A DNA stretch of 10,100 nt from Gemmatimonadota bacterium. Its GTDB lineage: Bacteria > Gemmatimonadota > Gemmatimonadetes > Gemmatimonadales > Gemmatimonadaceae. The stretch spans positions 1 to 10,100 of the forward strand of contig CANGXK010000057.1 in NCBI GenBank assembly GCA_947457715.1, in the 5' to 3' direction. The notes under the pieces were generated by a model. That model had not been told where the DNA came from and made no database searches. It saw only the letters and a list, made by a program, of their open reading frames with translations. How positions within the stretch are numbered: the stretch's first letter is position 1; each line of letters begins with the position of its first letter. This document shows, in pieces, positions 5,499 through 10,100 of the stretch. A program made the translations under genes and the position numbers.

Positions 5499-7078
5499 TG
5501 CACCGGTCCCCTTGCGTGCGATGGGCGCCGTGGCTGCGCCCGGTGGTCGGGAGCTTCTTGCTGGCCACCAGCGCGGTCGGCAGCGCCTGTCGGAGAGCGC
5601 CAGGGCCCGCTGCGAGCACCACGTCCGCAAGCACCACGCAGGTCGTGCGGATGCTGCTGGTCAACGACGTGTACGTCACCGATACGCTCCGCGATGGACG
5701 CGGCGGGTTGGCGCGGGTGGCCGCGCTCCGTGATTCGATCGAGCGGGCCAGCGGCGACAAGGTGTTGTTCGTGCTGGCGGGTGATGTCCTGAGCCCGAGT
5801 GTGCTCGGCAAGTGGTATGGCGGCGCACAAATGATCGACGGGTTCAACGCAGCGCGGCTCGATTTCGCCACGTTGGGGAACCATGAATTCGATGGCTCGC
5901 GCACGAATCTCCTCGCGAGACTTCGCGAGTCGCGTTTTCAGTGGCTGTCGGCCAACTGCGGAGAGGCCGATGGGACTCCGTTCCCCGGGGTGCGCGGGTG
6001 GGATACGGTGCGAGTCGGCGGCGTCAAAGTGGGTATCCTCGGTACCACGGTCGTGCGCGACTATTCGCCGTATGTGGCGTGCCGTAATCCGGATTCGGCG
6101 ACCACGGCGCTGGTGGATACGCTGCAAAAGGAAGGTGCCGCATTGGTTGTCGCGCTTACGCACCGGTTCATGTCGGAAGACGTCGCTACGCTCGAGCAGG
6201 AGCCGCGCATTCAGGCGATCCTGGGCGGGCACGACCACGATGGGCGCCGGGCCGAGCGGGCGGGGCGGCTGCTGGTGAAGGGCGTGTCGAACGCCCGCAC
6301 GGCGGTGCTGGTGACCTTCACCCGCGACGGCACGGCGCCGTGGCGGGTCAGCGACCACGTCTTCGCAATCGGTCCGGGCATGCGCGACGACCCGGCGACA
6401 GTGACGGTCGTTCAGCGCTGGCGGGATACGCTGACGCAGCGGATTGGTCCCGATCGGGTGCTCGGCATCGCCGCGGAGCCGATCAATGCGATCGACTCGA
6501 TCTCGAAGCGTGAAAGTGCGTTCGGCAACTTGATCGCCGATGGCATGCGCAGGGGCACCGGTGCCGACATCGCGTTGATCAACTCGGGCGCGTTGCGTTT
6601 CGATGACATCATGCCGGCCGGTCCAATCACGCGGTACATGATCGAAGGGGTATTCCTGTTTGCCGACGAAACGCGTGTTGTCACGTTCCCGCTGTCCGGC
6701 GCGCGCCTGCGCGAGTTGCTGGAGGTAAGCGTCGGGCGGGGCGGGCTCGGTGGGGGGCCGTATCTGCAGGTCAGCGGCCTGCGCTTTGCCTTCGACGCCA
6801 GCCTGCCGAATGGGGCTCGCGTGGTCGGCGACTTGACACGTGATGACGGCCGGGTGATCGGCGCCGCCGAGACCGTAGGTGTATCGATCGTGACGTACCC
6901 GGCGTGCCGCAGTGGTGACGGCTATCGGATTCCTGAGGCGAGCGCGGCGTGCACGGCGCTCGAGGCCAATCCGACATCGGCACCACGCACTGCCGATCTG
7001 GTGCTGCAGCATCTCGAACGGATGAACGGACGCATCGTGGCGCCGCCGATCGGCCGCGTGACGCGACTGGACCGCTGA
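5498..7078 (+). CDS. exported metallophosphoesterase / 5'-nucleotidase (UshA-like), probable lipoprotein
   Basis: A 526-residue enzyme likely to release phosphate from nucleotides outside the cytoplasm. Residues 1-31 form a signal peptide (basic start, hydrophobic core, then VGSA before C31, a permissive lipobox); an Ala/Ser/Thr-rich linker follows. The metallophosphatase domain (about 48-290) shows the metal-site motifs NDVY (56-59), GDVLSPS (95-101), GNHEFD (127-132), TH (221-222) and GGHDH (243-247). The C-terminal 5'-nucleotidase domain (about 320-520) has GNLIADGMR, NSGALR (362-367) and LQVSGLRF (423-430). Tyr59 replaces the His of the classical NDxH motif, as in one NDVY-containing branch of this family (from memory). 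Four extra cysteines (C154, C195, C470, C485) could form disulfides after export. It starts at an ATG overlapping the hydrolase stop (TGATG). Substrate specificity is unknown. Confidence 0.93.
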   Translation: MHRSPCVRWAPWLRPVVGSFLLATSAVGSACRRAPGPAASTTSASTTQVVRMLLVNDVYVTDTLRDGRGGLARVAALRDSIERASGDKVLFVLAGDVLSPSVLGKWYGGAQMIDGFNAARLDFATLGNHEFDGSRTNLLARLRESRFQWLSANCGEADGTPFPGVRGWDTVRVGGVKVGILGTTVVRDYSPYVACRNPDSATTALVDTLQKEGAALVVALTHRFMSEDVATLEQEPRIQAILGGHDHDGRRAERAGRLLVKGVSNARTAVLVTFTRDGTAPWRVSDHVFAIGPGMRDDPATVTVVQRWRDTLTQRIGPDRVLGIAAEPINAIDSISKRESAFGNLIADGMRRGTGADIALINSGALRFDDIMPAGPITRYMIEGVFLFADETRVVTFPLSGARLRELLEVSVGRGGLGGGPYLQVSGLRFAFDASLPNGARVVGDLTRDDGRVIGAAETVGVSIVTYPACRSGDGYRIPEASAACTALEANPTSAPRTADLVLQHLERMNGRIVAPPIGRVTRLDR

Positions 7079-7099
7079 CTACCCTCCACCCTCCCCGCC

Positions 7100-7894
7100 A
7101 TGCACGAGCCCATCACCCCGCCCACGGTCGACGCCATTGCGCGTCTGCGCCTCGACGGAAAAGTTGCGATCGTCACCGGTGGCACGCGCGGCATCGGCCT
7201 CGCCATCGCCACGACGTTGGCGCGTGCGGGCGCCAGAGTGGCCATTTCCAGCCGTAAGGCGGAGCACGTCGAGGCGGCGGTCAAGGCGCTCCGAGCGGAA
7301 GGCCTCGAGGTCGTTGGGATCCCGGCGCACATAGGGAGGGCCGCTGATGCACACGAACTCGCCGCGCGGACGGTGGAGCACTTCGACGGCATCGACATCA
7401 TCGTGAACAACGCGGCGACCAATCCGATTTTCGGTCCGCTGCAACACGCGAGCGACGATGCGTTCGACAAGATCTTCGGCGTGAACGTGAAAGGCCCGCT
7501 GGAGCTGTGCCGTACCGCACACACCGTCATGGCGCAGCGAGGTGGCGGCGCGATCGTGAACATCGCCAGCATCGGCGGCGTTTCGCCGGAAGCCGGGCTC
7601 GGCCTGTACAGCGTGAGCAAGGCGGCGCTGGTGTCGCTCACCAAGGTGATGGCGCAGGAGTGGGGCGCGGATGGCATCCGCGCGAATGTGATTTGCCCGG
7701 GGTTGATCAAGACGAAGTTTTCTCAGGCGCTCTGGCAGGATCCGCATATTTCGGATCAGGTCCTCGGCCATCAGCCGATCCGCCGGATAGGCGTGCCCGA
7801 TGATGTTGCCGGACTGGCGCTATTTCTCGCCTCGGATGCCTCGTCGTATTGCACCGGCGGCGTGTACATGGTGGATGGCGGCTATCTCGCGTGA
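7100..7894 (+). CDS. short-chain dehydrogenase/reductase (SDR), DHRS4-like; possible acyl-CoA pathway reductase
   Basis: A 264-residue classical SDR with a Rossmann fold binding NAD(P)H. TGGTRGIG (26-33) is the nucleotide loop, and S51-R52 after the second strand would favour NADPH. NNAA (103-106) and N129 are structural and catalytic. The active site is S157, Y170 and K174 (YSVSK). CPGLIKTKF (199-207) and the C-terminal VYMVDGGYLA complete the fold. The NNAATNP segment recalls DHRS4-type carbonyl reductases. There is no Shine-Dalgarno: the 21 bases before the ATG are almost pure pyrimidine. Its stop is followed closely by the acyl-CoA dehydrogenase and then an APH-type kinase. By analogy with LvaD of the levulinate pathway it may reduce a 4-oxoacyl-CoA, but 3-oxoacyl or other carbonyl substrates are equally allowed by the sequence. 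Confidence 0.93.
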   Translation: MHEPITPPTVDAIARLRLDGKVAIVTGGTRGIGLAIATTLARAGARVAISSRKAEHVEAAVKALRAEGLEVVGIPAHIGRAADAHELAARTVEHFDGIDIIVNNAATNPIFGPLQHASDDAFDKIFGVNVKGPLELCRTAHTVMAQRGGGAIVNIASIGGVSPEAGLGLYSVSKAALVSLTKVMAQEWGADGIRANVICPGLIKTKFSQALWQDPHISDQVLGHQPIRRIGVPDDVAGLALFLASDASSYCTGGVYMVDGGYLA

Positions 7895-7923
7895 CGCACG
7901 CTGCTGAGGGCCACGGGCGCGCG

Positions 7924-9129
7924 ATGGCGACGGCCGATGTCGAGGCGCTGCTCGCGGTCGCCCGCGCATTCGTTCGTGAGCAACTGGTGCCGATGGAGTC
8001 GCAGCTCCTGCACGGTGCGTGGGCGCAGAACGAACCCGTGCTCGGCGGCCTCAGAGCGCAGGCGCGGGCGCTCGGCTTGTGGGCGCCGTTTCTGCCCCGC
8101 GAGCTGGGCGGTCTCGATATGCCGCTCGATGCGTACGCGCGTCTGAGTGAAGTGCTGGGCTGGACGCCGTATGGCCACTACGTGTGCAACTGCCAGGCGC
8201 CGGACGTGGGTAACATGGAGCTGCTGTTGCAGTTCGGCACGGACGAGCAGAAAGTGCAGTTCCTCGAGCCGTTGGCGCGCGGCGAGATCCGCAGCTGTTT
8301 CGCGATGACCGAGCCGGAACACGCCGGGTCGAATCCGGTCATCATGTCGACGACAGCGGTGCGCGAGGGCAACGAGTTCGTGATCACCGGCCACAAGTGG
8401 TTCACGAGCAGCGCCGACGGGGCGTCGTTCGCCGTGGTGATGGCGGTGACCGATCCGGACGAGGCGCGCAAGCACTTCCGTGCCAGTCAGATCTTGGTGC
8501 CGCTACCCGCGCCGGGATACACCCTGATGCGCAACATCGCAGTGATGGGCGAGAGCGGGGGCGGCTGGGCGAGCCACGCCGAGGTGCGCTTCGATGCCGT
8601 GCGCGTGCCGGTCACGAATGTGCTCGGGTTGCAGGGGCACGGCTTCGCACTGGCGCAGGAGCGCCTCGGGCCGGGACGGATTCATCACTGCATGCGCTGG
8701 ATCGGGATCTGCGAGCGCGCGTTCGACCTGATGTGTCGTCGTGCGGTGGAGCGCGAGTTGGCGCCGGGCGACGTGCTGGCCAACAAGCAGCAGGTGCAGT
8801 TCTGGATCGCCGATTCGCGCATCGAGATTCACGCCGCGCGACTGATGGTGATGGATGCCGCGACGCGCATGGCGCATCACGGACAGGAAGCAGCCCGTGA
8901 GGAGATCGCGTACATCAAGGTGTTTGTGGCGAATACGCTGCAGCGGGTGCTCGATCGCGCCATTCAGGCGCACGGCGCGCTGGGGATGACGGACGACACG
9001 CCGCTGGCCTGGTGGTATCGGCATGAGCGGGCGGCGCGCATTTATGATGGCGCCGACGAAGTGCATCGCACGGTGATTGCCCGGCGCGCGCTCAAGCCGT
9101 ACCTCGCGCCACGTACGCCTCGTGAGTGA
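7924..9129 (+). CDS. acyl-CoA dehydrogenase, ACAD10/11-like branch (LvaC-type candidate)
   Basis: A 401-residue flavoprotein of the acyl-CoA dehydrogenase fold. The N-terminal helical domain covers about 1-120. CFAMTEPEHAGSNP (125-138) and ITGHKWFTSSAD (154-165) mark the FAD/substrate beta domain. The C-terminal helical domain contains QAHGALGMTDDTPLAWWYR (348-366) and IYDGADEVHR (373-382). D375 stands where MCAD-type enzymes have catalytic Glu (YEG); a DG(P/A)DEVH motif is, from memory, normal in the ACAD10/11 branch. The ATG at 7924 has GAGGG 13 bases upstream. A GTG at 7891 overlapping the SDR stop (GTGA) would add 11 residues and also fits coupled translation. The gene is followed after 3 bases by the kinase. 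It may act on a 4-phospho- or 4-hydroxyacyl-CoA rather than in simple beta-oxidation; this is inferred from the neighbours. Confidence 0.92.
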   Translation: MATADVEALLAVARAFVREQLVPMESQLLHGAWAQNEPVLGGLRAQARALGLWAPFLPRELGGLDMPLDAYARLSEVLGWTPYGHYVCNCQAPDVGNMELLLQFGTDEQKVQFLEPLARGEIRSCFAMTEPEHAGSNPVIMSTTAVREGNEFVITGHKWFTSSADGASFAVVMAVTDPDEARKHFRASQILVPLPAPGYTLMRNIAVMGESGGGWASHAEVRFDAVRVPVTNVLGLQGHGFALAQERLGPGRIHHCMRWIGICERAFDLMCRRAVERELAPGDVLANKQQVQFWIADSRIEIHAARLMVMDAATRMAHHGQEAAREEIAYIKVFVANTLQRVLDRAIQAHGALGMTDDTPLAWWYRHERAARIYDGADEVHRTVIARRALKPYLAPRTPRE

Positions 9130-9132
9130 GCG

Positions 9133-10100
9133 ATGGTGACCGACGGAACGATCGCCTCGCGCGAGGGCGAACAGGTGGACGCGGAGGCGCTGCTCGCGTG
9201 GCTCGCGACGGCGGTGCCGGAGATGGTGCCGGCGGGTGCGCATCTGCGCATCCGCCAGTTCCCGGCGGGATTTTCGAATCTCACGTATCTGGTCACGATG
9301 GAGCACGAACACGGACAGCGCGCGCTCGTGCTGCGTCGTCCGCCGCGGGGCGTGAAGGCCGGTATCGCCCACGATATGGGTCGTGAGCACGGGATCCTCA
9401 CGGCCCTGCATGCGCGGGGCGTTCCGGTGCCCAAGCCGCTGGCCCGATGCGATGACGCCGCCGTGATCGGGGCGCCGTTCTACCTCATGGAGCATGTGGA
9501 AGGGGTGATCCTGCGCGGTACGCCGCCGGAATCACTCACCGACGATGCGGCGACCATGCCGGGAAAGCTGGCGGCGTTGTCACAGACGTTCGTGCAGACG
9601 CTCGCGCAGTTGCACGCGGTTGACGTCTCAACGGAACCGCTGGCGTCGCTGGGGCGCCCGGATGGGTACGTGCAGCGCCAGGTGCAGGGATGGACGAAGC
9701 GATGGCTCGCCTCGCGCACCGACGACGTCCCGGAGCTCGACTGGGTCGCGACGTGGCTCGAAGCGCACCGCCCACCGGATCGCGCAACGACGCTCGTCCA
9801 CAACGATTTCAAGCTCGACAATCTGGTGCTCGAGCCCGATCTGTCACGCGTGCGCGCGATTCTCGACTGGGAGATGGCGACGATCGGCGATCCGCTCATG
9901 GATCTCGGCACCAGCCTCGCCTACTGGGTCGAAGCCGGTGATGCGCCGATCTTTCGCGCGCTCGGGCTCGGCATCACCGCGCTGCCCGGCACCATGACCC
10001 GGGCCGAGCTGGTGCAGGCGTATGGCGCGCATCGCGGAATGGACGTGAGCGATGCACCGTTCTACTACGCGTTCGGCTTGTTCAAGGTGGCGGTGATCGC
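9133..10100 (+). CDS. APH/choline-kinase-fold phosphotransferase, partial (LvaA / ACAD10-11 kinase-like)
   Basis: Open reading frame of 322 codons running off the right edge; the family is about 340-360 residues, so only a short C-terminal piece should be missing. QFPAGFSNLTYLV (42-54) is the nucleotide loop strand pair typical of the ACAD10/11 kinase half. LVLRRPP (65-71) carries Arg where kinases usually have the ATP-binding Lys, and HDMGREHGIL (80-89) gives the partner Glu, E85. The catalytic loop is HNDFKLDN (H223, D225, N230) and the metal-binding motif is LDWE (D245). The ATG at 9133 lies 3 bases after the dehydrogenase stop, indicating coupled translation. Bacterial relatives are often labelled aminoglycoside phosphotransferase, but the gene context argues against antibiotic resistance. 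It probably phosphorylates a hydroxyacyl-CoA. Confidence 0.9.
   Translation, partial: MVTDGTIASREGEQVDAEALLAWLATAVPEMVPAGAHLRIRQFPAGFSNLTYLVTMEHEHGQRALVLRRPPRGVKAGIAHDMGREHGILTALHARGVPVPKPLARCDDAAVIGAPFYLMEHVEGVILRGTPPESLTDDAATMPGKLAALSQTFVQTLAQLHAVDVSTEPLASLGRPDGYVQRQVQGWTKRWLASRTDDVPELDWVATWLEAHRPPDRATTLVHNDFKLDNLVLEPDLSRVRAILDWEMATIGDPLMDLGTSLAYWVEAGDAPIFRALGLGITALPGTMTRAELVQAYGAHRGMDVSDAPFYYAFGLFKVAVI

Noticed and set aside
4626..5630. 334-residue minus-strand frame across the end of ispH and the hydrolase gene
   Set aside because: It spans two well-supported genes on the other strand, is Arg-rich and has no motif.
5429..7012. 527-residue open frame on the minus strand opposite the nucleotidase gene
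   Set aside because: It is rich in Arg, His and Pro, shows no family motif, and mirrors a gene with full catalytic motifs; a GC-rich antisense shadow.
8503..9495. 330-residue minus-strand frame opposite the dehydrogenase and kinase
   Set aside because: Arg/His-rich antisense shadow crossing two real genes.
9133..10100. Aminoglycoside resistance kinase
   Set aside because: The fold is shared, but the AGFSNLTY loop, DWE motif and coupling to an acyl-CoA dehydrogenase point to the ACAD10/11-type metabolic kinases.
1..10100. Search for CRISPR arrays, tRNA or rRNA genes, transposases, phage genes and long direct repeats
   Set aside because: None seen: no regularly spaced repeats, no recognisable RNA gene, and almost all DNA is taken up by the listed genes.

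Overview
This 10.1 kb window is dense, GC-rich bacterial chromosome (about two thirds G+C by eye) carrying eleven protein genes, the last cut by the right edge. No tRNA, rRNA, insertion sequence, phage gene, CRISPR array or origin is visible, and no gap between genes exceeds about 160 bases. The gene content (long-form IspH, ECF sigma factor, lipoprotein 5'-nucleotidase of the NDVY type, acyl-CoA dehydrogenase beside an APH-type kinase, a probable leaderless start) suits a free-living aerobic heterotroph. Gemmatimonadota is my best guess, from general resemblance only; no phylogenetic marker is present to prove it.

Left part (1-2990): an ECF sigma factor (+) converges on a CGNR zinc-finger regulator (-), with a hairpin spanning both stop codons. 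The CGNR gene diverges from a YjjX-type inosine/xanthosine triphosphatase (+) across about 156 bases. The triphosphatase converges on, and overlaps by 16 bases, a tandem-domain universal stress protein (-); strong hairpins lie in and near this overlap. These are regulation, nucleotide-pool cleaning and stress functions.

Middle (2991-7078): a short divergent regulatory region with a perfect TGACA/TGTCA inverted repeat separates the stress protein from a rightward run of genes: a hot-dog thioesterase, IspH (last step of the MEP isoprenoid pathway), a dienelactone hydrolase family enzyme, and an exported metallophosphoesterase/5'-nucleotidase. IspH has no Shine-Dalgarno, but a TAGATT box ends six bases before its ATG, suggesting its own leaderless promoter. 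The hydrolase and nucleotidase are coupled by a TGATG overlap.

Right part (7100-10100): an SDR oxidoreductase, an acyl-CoA dehydrogenase of the ACAD10/11-like branch, and an APH/choline-kinase-fold phosphotransferase (incomplete) are packed with almost no spacing. This trio matches the gene classes of LvaD, LvaC and LvaA of the Pseudomonas putida levulinate pathway, and the kinase and dehydrogenase correspond to the two halves of mammalian ACAD10/ACAD11. The most interesting hypothesis here is that this locus encodes 4-oxo/4-hydroxyacyl-CoA catabolism through a phosphorylated acyl-CoA. The rest looks like ordinary core or accessory chromosome.
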